DNA of 64,000 nucleotides from Caballeronia sp. BR00000012568055 (GTDB lineage Bacteria; Pseudomonadota; Gammaproteobacteria; Burkholderiales; Burkholderiaceae): positions 151,460-215,459 of the forward strand of contig NZ_JAQFVG010000311.1 in the NCBI RefSeq assembly GCF_029439455.1, in the 5' to 3' direction. Below are positions 17,531-25,770 of the stretch, piece by piece. The translations under genes were made by a program, and so were the position numbers. Each line of letters begins with the position of its first letter. Position 1 is the stretch's first letter. A model generated the notes under the pieces. The model made no database searches, was not told the origin of the DNA, and saw only the letters and a program-made list of their open reading frames with translations.

Positions 17531-18586
17531 TTACTCGATGTATCGGGCAATGGCCCGCGCCAGTTCGAAGCACGTGAGCGGCGCGGAGCCTTCCGCCTTG
17601 TTGTTCGCCGCAATCACCACCGGCTGGCCCGCAATCGCGTATTGCGCGGCCAGTTCGGCCAACGCCTGGCGCGTGTCCAGGTCTTCATCGACGATCTGAT
17701 CGAACGGTTCGTACTTCGCCTTCGCCTGTTCATAGCGAAAGCCGCTGTGCAAACTCCAGCGCACGATCAGCGGTCCCGGTTTGTCTTCGTCCAGCATCGC
17801 GAGCGCCTTGGCCTGACGTCGCACGTCCGGCATGCGCGCGTGAACGCCAATGCAATAGCGCACGTTCGCATCCTTCAACGCGCGGATAAAGCGCGGCGTC
17901 AACATCACCGCATCGCGGATTTCGACGGCGTAGCAGGTGTCGTGATCGAGCGTCGGCAGCGCTTTCAAGAACGCCGACAAGCGGTCGATGAACTGCGCCG
18001 GATCGACGATCATCGCGTCCGGCAGCGGCGAGAACTGGAACACGAGCGCGCCCGCTTTCGCGCCGAGACCGCCGGTACACGGCGTCACGAATTCGTCGAT
18101 GGCGATCTGCGCGTTGAGGAACGCGGGGTTATCGGCATCGGGCGTGCCGCGTTCGCCGCGGATGAAGGCATCGGTGACGGAGGCGGGCGCCTTGACGATA
18201 AAGCGGAAATGCTCTGGCACTTGCGACGCGTATCGCGCGTATTCGGCAAGCGATAGCGGCGCGTAGAAGGAGCGGTCGATGGAAACGCATCGCAGAAGCG
18301 GATGCGCGCCGTACGCGCTCAGACCATCGCGCGAAAGCTTGGTGTTCGAATACTCATCGCCATAAACGATGCTGCGCCAGCCCGGAAACGACCATGTCGA
18401 TGTGCCGAGGTGAATTGCGTCGGGAATGCGCCGCGCGAGCGATTCGAGTTCGGGTTGTGAGGGCGCGGGGAGCACGCCGCGTGGCTTCGCCGCCTTGCGC
18501 GCAGGCGGAGATGCCGGTGTCAAAGCAGGCGCGCCGAATAGATCGGACTGTTCGTCTTCCTGCGCTACGCCTGCTTCCCGTTGCAT
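17531..18586 (-). CDS. DUF72 (YecE-like) protein
   Basis: 351 aa. The DUF72 TIM-barrel-like domain occupies about residues 55-345, with IHLGTSTWSFPGW near its start, RFIVKAPASVTDAF in the middle and the VVIAANNKAEGSAP stretch near the end. A 50-residue Pro/Ala-rich N-terminal extension precedes it. Function of the family is unknown. It lies 9 bp after the cfa stop region on the opposite side of an msrA gene that is convergent with it. Confidence 0.85.
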   Translation of the reverse strand: MQREAGVAQEDEQSDLFGAPALTPASPPARKAAKPRGVLPAPSQPELESLARRIPDAIHLGTSTWSFPGWRSIVYGDEYSNTKLSRDGLSAYGAHPLLRCVSIDRSFYAPLSLAEYARYASQVPEHFRFIVKAPASVTDAFIRGERGTPDADNPAFLNAQIAIDEFVTPCTGGLGAKAGALVFQFSPLPDAMIVDPAQFIDRLSAFLKALPTLDHDTCYAVEIRDAVMLTPRFIRALKDANVRYCIGVHARMPDVRRQAKALAMLDEDKPGPLIVRWSLHSGFRYEQAKAKYEPFDQIVDEDLDTRQALAELAAQYAIAGQPVVIAANNKAEGSAPLTCFELARAIARYIE

Positions 18587-18595
18587 CCACTGACC

Positions 18596-19810
18596 TCAAA
18601 GCGCTTTATCGTAAATATACCGGCGCGACCACGGCAAGGTCTGCGCGCTGCGTCCGGCCTTACGGCAAATCACCTGATAGATCGACACATCGTCGTTCTC
18701 GAACGCGTACGCGCAGCCCGCGAGATACACGCGCCAGATGCGGAAGTGTTCATCATCGACTAGCTTCTTCGCTTCTTCCGCATTGGCCTCGAACCGATCC
18801 GCCCACACATCCAGCGTATGCGCGTAATGACGGCGCAGGCTTTCGACGTCCAGCGCTTCCAGCCCGCCGCGCTGCATGCTTTCCAGCGCCAGCCCGATGT
18901 GCGGCAACTCGCCATCCGGAAACACGTATTTGTCGATAAACTCGCCGCCACCGAGCGAGGTCTCGCCGCTATCCGCATCGGACGATGTAATGCCGTGATT
19001 CATCACGATGCCGTCATCCACCAGCAGATCACGAATCTTCGCGAAGTACTCCGGAAGATTCTTGCGGCCCACGTGCTCGAACATGCCGACGCTCGTAATC
19101 CGATCGAACTGACCCGGCACGTCGCGATAATCCTGCAAGCGGATTTCGACTTTGTCTTCCAGCCCGGCGTCTTTCACCCGCTGCGTCGCCAGCTTGAACT
19201 GATTCTCGGAAAGCGTCACACCGACACACCGCGCGCCAAACTTCTGCGCCGCGCGAATGACCAGCGCGCCCCATCCGCAGCCAATATCCAGCAGCCGATG
19301 CCCCGGCTGCACCTGAATCTTGGTCAGAATGTGATCGATCTTCTTGAGCTGCGCCGTGTCGATATCTTCATCGCCATTCTCGAAGTACGCGCACGAGTAC
19401 ACCATGTTCTGGTCGAGCCAGAGCTTGTAGAACTCGTTCGATACATCGTAGTGGTACTGAATGGCTTTCTTGTCCGACGTCTTCGAATGATTGAAGTAAC
19501 GTCGCACGCGCGCCAGCTTGCTCGCACTGGTCACGGTGTTCTTGGCCAGCGAATAGCCGATGTTGATGATATCGCTCAGCTTGCCTTCGATATCGATCTT
19601 GCCCTTCACATAAGCTTCGCCGAGATTATCTAAACTCGGTTCGAGCAAATAGGGCAGCGCGGTTGCGCTTTTCACATGCAGCGTGACTTGCGGCGCGGCG
19701 AACTGGCCGAAGTCATGTTGCTGTCCGTCCCAAAGCACGAGGCGCGCGGGCAGGTTGACCCTGTCGCGAACGTCCTCGACCCACTGCGTCAGCTTCTTCT
19801 CCCAGAACAT
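18596..19810 (-). CDS. cfa: Cyclopropane-fatty-acyl-phospholipid synthase
   Basis: 404 aa SAM-dependent enzyme that adds a methylene bridge to unsaturated acyl chains of membrane lipids, usually in stationary phase or acid stress. The SAM-binding motif LLDIGCGWGALVIRA is present, with HYDVSNEFYKLWLD, the GMFEHVGRKN block and the bicarbonate-site-like HGITSSDADSGE region. The N-terminal lipid-binding domain (about 1-115) is intact. It follows pdxH after a 96-bp gap on the minus strand. Confidence 0.95.
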   Translation of the reverse strand: MFWEKKLTQWVEDVRDRVNLPARLVLWDGQQHDFGQFAAPQVTLHVKSATALPYLLEPSLDNLGEAYVKGKIDIEGKLSDIINIGYSLAKNTVTSASKLARVRRYFNHSKTSDKKAIQYHYDVSNEFYKLWLDQNMVYSCAYFENGDEDIDTAQLKKIDHILTKIQVQPGHRLLDIGCGWGALVIRAAQKFGARCVGVTLSENQFKLATQRVKDAGLEDKVEIRLQDYRDVPGQFDRITSVGMFEHVGRKNLPEYFAKIRDLLVDDGIVMNHGITSSDADSGETSLGGGEFIDKYVFPDGELPHIGLALESMQRGGLEALDVESLRRHYAHTLDVWADRFEANAEEAKKLVDDEHFRIWRVYLAGCAYAFENDDVSIYQVICRKAGRSAQTLPWSRRYIYDKAL

Positions 19811-19906
19811 GCTTGTTTCTCCGCGCTAAGGAAATCAAGGTGAAGGCCTGCGCCTTCATGTTCATTGCGTGTTGCTGCGTCGTTGTGAGGCCCGCGCTTG
19901 TTTTGA

Positions 19907-20548
19907 TTACGGTGCGAGCCTTGCGATGCTCCATGCGCCATCCGTGCCGCCGCGCGTATAGACGATGCGGTCATGCAGCCGTGACGGCCGGCCTTGCCAG
20001 AATTCGATTACATCGGGCACGAGACGATATCCGCCCCAGTGCGGCGGGCGCGGCGGCTCATCGCCGTATTGCGCGATGACTTCGCGTTCGCGCGATTCGA
20101 GTAACTCGCGGCTGTCGATCGGCTGACTTTGATCCGACGCCCACGCGCCGATGCGCGAACCGAGCGGACGCGACGCGTAGTAGGTATCGCTATCCGTCGC
20201 GCTGGTCTTTTCGATGCGGCCTTCCACACGCACCTGACGCTCCAGTTCGACCCAGTGGAACAGCAGACTGCCGGCCGGATTGGCAGCGATCTCGCGCCCC
20301 TTGCGGCTGTCGTAATTAGTGAAGAACACGAACCCGCGTTCGTCCACGCCCTTGATCAGCACGATGCGCGCGGAAGGCCGACCGTCAGCGCTAACGGTGG
20401 CGAGCGTCATGGCATTTGGCTCGGGCAGTTGTGCGTCGAGCGCCTGCGCGAACCAGGTCTCGAATTGACGGACCGGATTCGGATCGACGTCGGCGGCGTC
20501 CAGTGAGCCGCGTGAATAATTTTTGCGAAGGTCTGCGAGGGTGGTCAT
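19907..20548 (-). CDS. pdxH: Pyridoxamine 5'-phosphate oxidase
   Basis: 213 aa FMN enzyme making pyridoxal 5'-phosphate from PNP or PMP. Signatures are [46 protein letters not shown], and the C-terminal [14 protein letters not shown] with RLHDR. Full length. Between it and tcdA lie 268 bp in which a minus-strand TATACT near 20573-20578 could be its -10. Confidence 0.96.
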   Translation of the reverse strand: MTTLADLRKNYSRGSLDAADVDPNPVRQFETWFAQALDAQLPEPNAMTLATVSADGRPSARIVLIKGVDERGFVFFTNYDSRKGREIAANPAGSLLFHWVELERQVRVEGRIEKTSATDSDTYYASRPLGSRIGAWASDQSQPIDSRELLESREREVIAQYGDEPPRPPHWGGYRLVPDVIEFWQGRPSRLHDRIVYTRGGTDGAWSIARLAP

Positions 20549-20816
20549 TTTTATGCAAACGCTACAGTCGCGTCAGTATAGCCAAGGTAAGTCGTTCTTG
20601 CCCTGATTCCCCGGTCGAGTCGGTAGGTGATGCCGATCGTTTCGACTTCGCCTATCACGTTGTTGGAATCGATAAGGCAGAATACGCAATTCGGCCACAT
20701 TTTGCATGAATGACCATGCAAGTCGGCACAATCGATAGCTATCTGTAAGCATCGGTTGACCTTGCGCAAGATGGGACCCGCCTCTTGGCTTTAGTTTTGC
20801 TTTCTGATCCGACCAT

Positions 20817-21638
20817 ATGACCGCTTCTTCCATCGACCTTTCCGCTGATCGCGAACGCCGTTTTAGCGGCATTGCGCGCTTGTACGGCGCGCCTGCGCTC
20901 GCAGCTTTCGAACGTGCGCATGTCGCTGTGATCGGCATCGGCGGCGTGGGGTCGTGGGTGGCGGAGGCGCTCGCGCGCAGCGCAATCGGCAAGATCACGC
21001 TGATCGATCTCGACAATGTGGCTGAGAGCAACACCAATCGGCAGATTCACGCGCTCGACGGCAATTACGGCAAGGCCAAGGTCACCGCAATGGCCGAGCG
21101 CATCAAGCTGATCGATCCGGCGTGCGAAGTAACGGAGATCGAAGACTTCGTCGAACCCGGCAATTTCGATGCAACGCTCGGCGCGCGTTTCGATTATGTC
21201 GTCGATGCCATCGACAGCGTGCGTACGAAGACCGCGCTGATCGCGTTGTGCGTGGAGCGCAAGCAGCCGCTGATCACGATTGGCGGCGCGGGCGGGCAAC
21301 TGGACCCGACGCGCATTCGTATCGACGATCTGGCGCTGACGATTCAGGACCCGTTGCTATCGAAAGTGCGTGGGCAGTTGCGCAAGATGCACGGTTTTCC
21401 GCGCGGGCCGAAATCGCGTTTCAAGGTGAGCGCGGTGTATTCGGACGAGCCGCTGATTTACCCGGATGCGCCCGTGTGCGATCTGAGCGAAGGCGCGGAG
21501 CATCTGGAAACCGGCGCCGGTTATGCCGGGCCGGTCGGACTTAATTGCGCGGGCTTTGGATCGAGTGTTTGCGTGACCGCGAGTTTCGGATTCGCGGCGG
21601 CGGCGTTCGTGTTGCGCGAATTGGCGAAGCAGGCCTAG
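20817..21638 (+). CDS. tcdA: tRNA threonylcarbamoyladenosine dehydratase (TcdA/CsdL)
   Basis: 273 aa E1-like protein that uses ATP to cyclise t6A37 of tRNAs to ct6A. The nucleotide motif GIGGVGSWVAEALARS, the DLDNVAESNTNRQIHAL block and the conserved DAIDSVRTKTALI are clear. The C-terminal half with PEDAPVCD-like residues and the FGSSVCVTASFG segment is normal. Its stop overlaps the convergent cnoX stop by 4 nt. Confidence 0.94.
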   Translation: MTASSIDLSADRERRFSGIARLYGAPALAAFERAHVAVIGIGGVGSWVAEALARSAIGKITLIDLDNVAESNTNRQIHALDGNYGKAKVTAMAERIKLIDPACEVTEIEDFVEPGNFDATLGARFDYVVDAIDSVRTKTALIALCVERKQPLITIGGAGGQLDPTRIRIDDLALTIQDPLLSKVRGQLRKMHGFPRGPKSRFKVSAVYSDEPLIYPDAPVCDLSEGAEHLETGAGYAGPVGLNCAGFGSSVCVTASFGFAAAAFVLRELAKQA

Positions 21639-22483
21639 TTCAGCGCCGCACTCAGCTTCCGACGCCATTGCGCGACGAGATCCGGCTGACCGGCTGCCAG
21701 ATCGAAAACGGACAGCATGGTTTTGCGGCCGACATCGTCCATGAACGCGCGGTCGCGCACGACGATCGCCAGTAGATTCTCCAGCGCGCCTGCAAAATCA
21801 CGTCCCGCAATCAGCCGATTCGCCAGCGCGAAACGCGCGTCCAGATCGTCCGGATTCGATTCGACCGCGGCGATCAGCGCATCGGCGGGCGGGAGATCGG
21901 CGGCAGCATCGGCGGCATCGAGTTCGGTTTTGATCGCGTTATAGCGTGCGTCGATACCTTGCGTCGTCTTCGGCGAAAGCAGCTTGTCTTCGTCCTTCGC
22001 CTCGTCGATACGACGTTCCGCGATCAGCCATTCGATCAGATCGAGACGCGCATCGTCATAACCGGGATCGAGGGCGAGTGCGGCCTTGATGGTATCGATG
22101 GCCAATTTGCGATTGCCCGCGGCCCACGCGTCATGCGCGGCCTGGCGCTCGGCATCCGCGCCCTGCGGCACCAGCCGATCCAGAAACTCGCGCAATTGCC
22201 CTTCCGGCAACACGCCGATGAATTGATCGACCGGGCGGCCTTCCGCGAACGCGATCACGTGCGGAATGCTGCGCACCTGAAAATGCGCCGCCAGTTCCTG
22301 GTTCTCATCGACGTTCACCTTGACGAGCTTCCACTTGCCCGCGCCTTCGGCTTCGAGCTTTTCCAGCATCGGGCCGAGCGTCTTGCACGGGCCGCACCAC
22401 GGCGCCCAGAAATCGACGAGAACGGGTGCGAGCATCGACGCGTTGATTACGTCGTTCTCGAAGGTGGCGAGGGTCGTTTCCAT
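21635..22483 (-). CDS. cnoX: CnoX/YbbN-type chaperedoxin (thioredoxin plus TPR)
   Basis: 282 aa. Thioredoxin fold at about residues 1-110 with the complete active site WCGPCK, then a Tetratricopeptide_19/20 region (about 120-280: DAWAAGNRKLAIDTIKAALALDPG). This matches CnoX (YbbN), a holdase that protects proteins from bleach-type oxidation and passes them to GroEL/DnaK. Unlike E. coli YbbN, which has SxxC, this one keeps both cysteines and is probably redox-active. Confidence 0.9.
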   Translation of the reverse strand: METTLATFENDVINASMLAPVLVDFWAPWCGPCKTLGPMLEKLEAEGAGKWKLVKVNVDENQELAAHFQVRSIPHVIAFAEGRPVDQFIGVLPEGQLREFLDRLVPQGADAERQAAHDAWAAGNRKLAIDTIKAALALDPGYDDARLDLIEWLIAERRIDEAKDEDKLLSPKTTQGIDARYNAIKTELDAADAAADLPPADALIAAVESNPDDLDARFALANRLIAGRDFAGALENLLAIVVRDRAFMDDVGRKTMLSVFDLAAGQPDLVAQWRRKLSAALN

Positions 22484-22561
22484 GCGTTCTCTCCTAATGC
22501 GTGTGGTCTATCTCGTTATAGGTAGGGACGATCCGCGCGACTCTCAAGTGCAACGCACGCT

Positions 22562-23446
22562 TCATGCCTCGCGGCGCGGTTGCGGCAGTGGAATGAACTC
22601 GGTTTCGCCCGGCACATGGCCCATGCGCTGCTCGCTCCACGCCTGTTTCGCGGCGTCGATCTTTTCGCGCGAACTGGAAACGAAATTCCATTCGATAAAG
22701 CGCGTGCCGTCGAGTTTCGCGCCGCCGAGAATCATCACCGTTGCGCCGTTCGTGCTGGCGAGTTGGACGGGCGAATCGGGCGTCAGCACGGCCATTTGAT
22801 GAAGCGGCATGGCTTCACCGTCGATGGAGAGATCACCGTCCACGAGATACACGCCGCGTTCCTCGTGCTCGGTGTCGAGCGTCAACGTACTGCCCGCTTT
22901 GAACGATCCGGCGACGTAAAGCGTCGGTGAAAACGTGCGCGTCGGCGCTGTTTCGCCGAACGCGGTGCCCGCGATCACGCGCAAGGTCACGCCATCGCGC
23001 TCGATCTGTGGCAGCGCAGCGGCCGCATGATGCTCGAACGATGGTTCGACTTCCTCGCTCGCCACCGGCAGCGCCACCCACGTCTGAATGCCGTGCATGG
23101 TCTGGCCGCTGGCGCGTTCCTCATCGGGCGTGCGTTCCGAATGGACGATGCCGCGTCCTGCGGTCATCCAGTTGACATCGCCGGGAACGATCTTCTGCAC
23201 CGAACCCACGCTATCACGATGCATGATCGCGCCATCGAACAGATACGTGACCGTCGCCAGACCGATATGCGGATGCGGCCGCACGTCCAGACCCTTGCCA
23301 GGCATGAGGGTTGCGGGACCGATATGGTCGAAAAAGATGAAGGGCCCGACTGTGCGGGCGGCGAGCGCGGGCAGCACGCGTCTCACCATCAGCCCGCCGA
23401 CATCGTGTTCATGAGGCTTGAGCGTGGCGCGGATCGTCGAAGGCAT
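22562..23446 (-). CDS. Pirin family protein
   Basis: 294 aa bicupin. The pirin metal site is visible as VRPHPHIGLATVTYLFDG, with MHRDSVGSVQKIVPGDVNWMTAGRGIVHSE split across the N-terminal cupin; the C-terminal pirin domain (about 170-280) contains SPVQLAS and the FIEWNFVSS block. Bacterial pirins include quercetinase-like dioxygenases and metabolic regulators; the role here is not shown. Start at 23446 (MPSTIRATLKPHEHDVGGL) fits the family better than an upstream in-frame start at 23530. Confidence 0.88.
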   Translation of the reverse strand: MPSTIRATLKPHEHDVGGLMVRRVLPALAARTVGPFIFFDHIGPATLMPGKGLDVRPHPHIGLATVTYLFDGAIMHRDSVGSVQKIVPGDVNWMTAGRGIVHSERTPDEERASGQTMHGIQTWVALPVASEEVEPSFEHHAAAALPQIERDGVTLRVIAGTAFGETAPTRTFSPTLYVAGSFKAGSTLTLDTEHEERGVYLVDGDLSIDGEAMPLHQMAVLTPDSPVQLASTNGATVMILGGAKLDGTRFIEWNFVSSSREKIDAAKQAWSEQRMGHVPGETEFIPLPQPRREA

Positions 23447-23636
23447 GGCGGTCACCGTAACTTGAGGGCTTAAGGTCGCGTTCTGGCGCAAAAGCAGCGC
23501 CGCTGGTCCGCCGATTCTACCGGCCGTCATGCACAGGCGCTCGGCACATGCCTGGCAACTTCGCGAATTCGAGGTGGTTCCTGAACATCACGTATCCGCA
23601 CGAGCGGCGTGAGATTAACTAAAAGGAGTGGGAAAA

Positions 23637-23891
23637 ATGAGCAAGAGCAAATTGTTGATCGCCCTCACGGCCGGTGTTTTCGCGGCCACCGCGACGAGCG
23701 GCGCGTTCGCCCAGACATCGACCGGTGCAGGCAACGATTCCGCCGCAACCGATACCGCGACCGCCGCGCCCGCGCCAGCCAAGAAGCAGAAGATGCGCAA
23801 GCACAGCGGACATGCATCGGCGGGCACAAAGAAGACGCCTGCTGTAGAAACAGGCAATAATGCGGCGGCATCGACGGGTCAGAGCAAGTAA
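23637..23891 (+). CDS. Small secreted Ala/Lys-rich protein
   Basis: 84 aa with an N-terminal signal peptide (MSKSKLLIALTAGVFAATA, cleavage likely after AFA-Q). The mature part is low-complexity: Ala/Thr/Asp first, then a basic patch KKQKMRKHSGHASAG, and an Ala/Gly/Ser tail. AAGGAG (23623-23628) stands 8 nt before the ATG. No known domain was recognised; it resembles the small exported proteins with acid-shock-like composition common in Burkholderiaceae. A strong terminator follows. Confidence 0.7.
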   Translation: MSKSKLLIALTAGVFAATATSGAFAQTSTGAGNDSAATDTATAAPAPAKKQKMRKHSGHASAGTKKTPAVETGNNAAASTGQSK

Positions 23892-23920
23892 GTTTTTGCG
23901 CGTTTTTTGCGCTTTGACTG

Positions 23921-23949
23921 CGCCCGCGCCGCTCATCACGGCGCGGGCG
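23921..23949 (+). terminator. Terminator after the small secreted protein gene
   Basis: Perfect 11-bp GC stem CGCCCGCGCCG (23921-23931) with CGGCGCGGGCG (23939-23949), loop CTCATCA, then TTGTC. The U tract is short but the stem is very stable. Confidence 0.75.
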
Positions 23950-23989
23950 TTGTCATGTCTTATCCGCGTCGAGCGCAGGTTTTCACAAT

Positions 23990-24005
23990 ACCGTCTATAG
24001 ACGGT
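23990..24005 (+). promoter_or_regulatory. Perfect palindrome upstream of eamA
   Basis: ACCGTCTATAGACGGT is a perfect 16-bp palindrome, 41 bp before the eamA start. A TACACT (24010-24015) just downstream is a plausible -10, and the palindrome occupies the -35 region, so a regulator here could recruit or block polymerase. Which protein binds is unknown. Confidence 0.6.
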
Positions 24006-24046
24006 TCGCTACACTCGTTCCCTAAACTGAAACCTGGGGAACGGCG

Positions 24047-24928
24047 ATGTCGCCAAAAGACTTGCTGGTCGCGATGATAGTGATCCTCGCGTGGGGCGTG
24101 AATTTCGTGGTCATCAAACTGGGCCTGCACGGAGTTCCGCCGATGCTGCTCGGCGCGTTGCGTTTCGCGCTCGCCGCGTTGCCTGCGGTCTTCGTCAAAC
24201 GCCCGCAAATCGCGCTGCGCTGGCTGTTTGCGTACGGCATCACGATTTCCTTCGGGCAATTCGCCTTTCTCTTCTATGCGATGTCAGTCGGCATGCCAGC
24301 CGGACTCGCATCGCTCGTGTTGCAGGCGCAGGCATTCTTCACGCTGATTTTCGCCGCGATGTTTCTGGGTGAGCGTATTCGTGCTGCGAACGTCGCGGGT
24401 TTGCTGATCGCGGCGGCGGGGCTGGCTGTGATCGGCATGCAGGGCGGCCATTCGATGACTGCGCTCGGCTTTATCCTCACGCTCGCCGCTTCGTCGATGT
24501 GGGCGCTCGGCAATGTCGTCTCCAAGCGCATGGGCAAGGTCGATCTGCTGTCGCTCGTTGTCTGGGGCAGCATGATTCCGCCGATTCCGTTCTTCGTAAT
24601 GTCGCTGATCTTCGAAGGCCCGGCGCGCATCGAGTCGAGTCTCGCGCATATCCCGCTGATTTCCGTGTTCGCGATTGCGTATCTGTCGTTCGTCGCGACG
24701 ATCGTGGGTTATAGCTTGTGGGGCCGATTGCTGACGCGCTATCCGGCGGCGCAGGTCGCGCCGTTTTCGCTGCTGGTGCCGGTGATCGGGATTGCATCGG
24801 CGGCGGTGTTTTTGGGCGAGGAAATGACGTCTGTGCAGATCGCAGGCGCGGCGCTGGTGATGGCGGGACTGGTGGTGAATGTGTTCGGTGGACGGATTGC
24901 GCAGCGGTTGGGACTGGCCGCGCGGTAA
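24047..24928 (+). CDS. eamA: EamA-type O-acetylserine/cysteine exporter (DMT superfamily)
   Basis: 293 aa inner-membrane transporter with ten predicted helices in two EamA repeats (about 8-135 and 145-280). It matches E. coli EamA closely by eye: AWGVNFVVIKLGLHGVPP, GMPAGLASLVLQAQAFFT, MLTLAA-like ILTLAASSMWALGN, SFVATIVGYSLWGRLL and APFSLLVPVIGIASAAVFLGE. EamA exports cysteine and O-acetylserine; substrate here is inferred from similarity. It is preceded by a perfect palindrome. Confidence 0.85.
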   Translation: MSPKDLLVAMIVILAWGVNFVVIKLGLHGVPPMLLGALRFALAALPAVFVKRPQIALRWLFAYGITISFGQFAFLFYAMSVGMPAGLASLVLQAQAFFTLIFAAMFLGERIRAANVAGLLIAAAGLAVIGMQGGHSMTALGFILTLAASSMWALGNVVSKRMGKVDLLSLVVWGSMIPPIPFFVMSLIFEGPARIESSLAHIPLISVFAIAYLSFVATIVGYSLWGRLLTRYPAAQVAPFSLLVPVIGIASAAVFLGEEMTSVQIAGAALVMAGLVVNVFGGRIAQRLGLAAR

Positions 24929-25072
24929 TCGACATTTTTAGGAAAAATCGCAGCGCTGGCCAAGTGTTCAGGCGCTTGGTGCTGCTATAGCATCTTCTGA
25001 AAAGCGGTAACGGGAACTCTCATGTCACCGACGCTTGATCGTGGGTTGATGTGACTGTGAAAGGACCGGTTG

Positions 25073-25552
25073 ATGAAGTATTTCTTTTACGAGGTGGTGC
25101 TGCTGCTTTTGTTGGTAGTGCTTGTGTATTTTCCCGGTGGCTTGTTGCTTCAGGATGAGCCCCATTTGTTCGAGAAAGTGTTTTCTACAGGAGATCTCTT
25201 AGGGATTGGAGCCCTTGTTCTGATGAACAGCTACGTCGAGTTAGATAAGACGGAGTGGGAACTTGGCGAAGAAATGTTCAATAGGAGCAAGGCATTTTCA
25301 TTCCTGTCTGGAATATTCGTCCTTGCCACTTACCTATTTGCCAGAGTGTCAGCACTGCATTTCCAATTCGATACGGAGCCGATCGCGCGGCGTATTACCG
25401 TATGTGCTTGGGTAAGTATCGGATGTCTCTTCTACTCGGCTATCTTGGGCTGGTATACACGGTTTCTAACCGCCAGAGTTCGAAAATCGACCCGGCGAGG
25501 TAGCGCTAGGGGCGCTCATTCCGCTAAGACTTTTAGTCATCCTTCTAACTGA
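25073..25552 (+). CDS. Hypothetical membrane protein (AT-richer gene)
   Basis: 159 aa, not recognised. Predicted membrane helices lie at about residues 8-26 (VVLLLLLVVLVYFPGG), 41-55, 78-96 and 115-135, with a short basic C-terminal tail rich in Arg/Ser. An AAAGGA precedes the ATG at 25073. Base and codon use differ clearly from neighbours (frequent TTT, TTG, AGA-type codons and A/T third positions), a sign of recent acquisition. A 55-codon membrane gene follows with overlapping stop and start, so the two form a unit. Confidence 0.7.
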   Translation: MKYFFYEVVLLLLLVVLVYFPGGLLLQDEPHLFEKVFSTGDLLGIGALVLMNSYVELDKTEWELGEEMFNRSKAFSFLSGIFVLATYLFARVSALHFQFDTEPIARRITVCAWVSIGCLFYSAILGWYTRFLTARVRKSTRRGSARGAHSAKTFSHPSN

Positions 25553-25719
25553 TGGTGAAAAAAATGGACGCAAGTTTTTTGGATGCGTTTGGTCCGGTGT
25601 TTCTTGAAGTTGTAGCGACTATTCTCGCGGTATTCGCGATCATCATGCTGGTGTCGGTGCCGCAGCAACTCAGGCAAATCGACGATGCATTAAAGCGCCG
25701 CAACAAAACGCGCGGGTGA
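25552..25719 (+). CDS. Small hypothetical membrane protein, 55 aa
   Basis: ATG at 25552 shares one base with the upstream TGA (TGATG), so translation is probably coupled. The product has one hydrophobic helix (VFLEVVATILAVFAIIMLVSV, interrupted only by one Glu) and a basic C-terminus (LKRRNKTRG). A second in-frame ATG at 25564 would give 51 aa. Composition is AT-richer than the region. No family recognised. A perfect hairpin starts 7 bp after the stop. Confidence 0.55.
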   Translation: MVKKMDASFLDAFGPVFLEVVATILAVFAIIMLVSVPQQLRQIDDALKRRNKTRG

Positions 25720-25725
25720 ATCGTT

Positions 25726-25762
25726 TGTCTCAGCGGGCAGTTCAGCTTGGCCCGCTGAGACA
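25726..25762. terminator. 13-bp hairpin between convergent small ORF and amiC
   Basis: TGTCTCAGCGGGC (25726-25738) pairs perfectly with GCCCGCTGAGACA (25750-25762) across an 11-nt loop. There is no U tract on either strand, but its place between two convergent genes fits a transcription-ending or mRNA-stabilising structure. Confidence 0.65.
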
Positions 25763-25770
25763 CCTGACCC

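Noticed and set aside
20551-20769. 72-codon minus-strand frame in the pdxH-tcdA gap
   Set aside because: No clear ribosome site, no motif, and it would cover the likely pdxH promoter.
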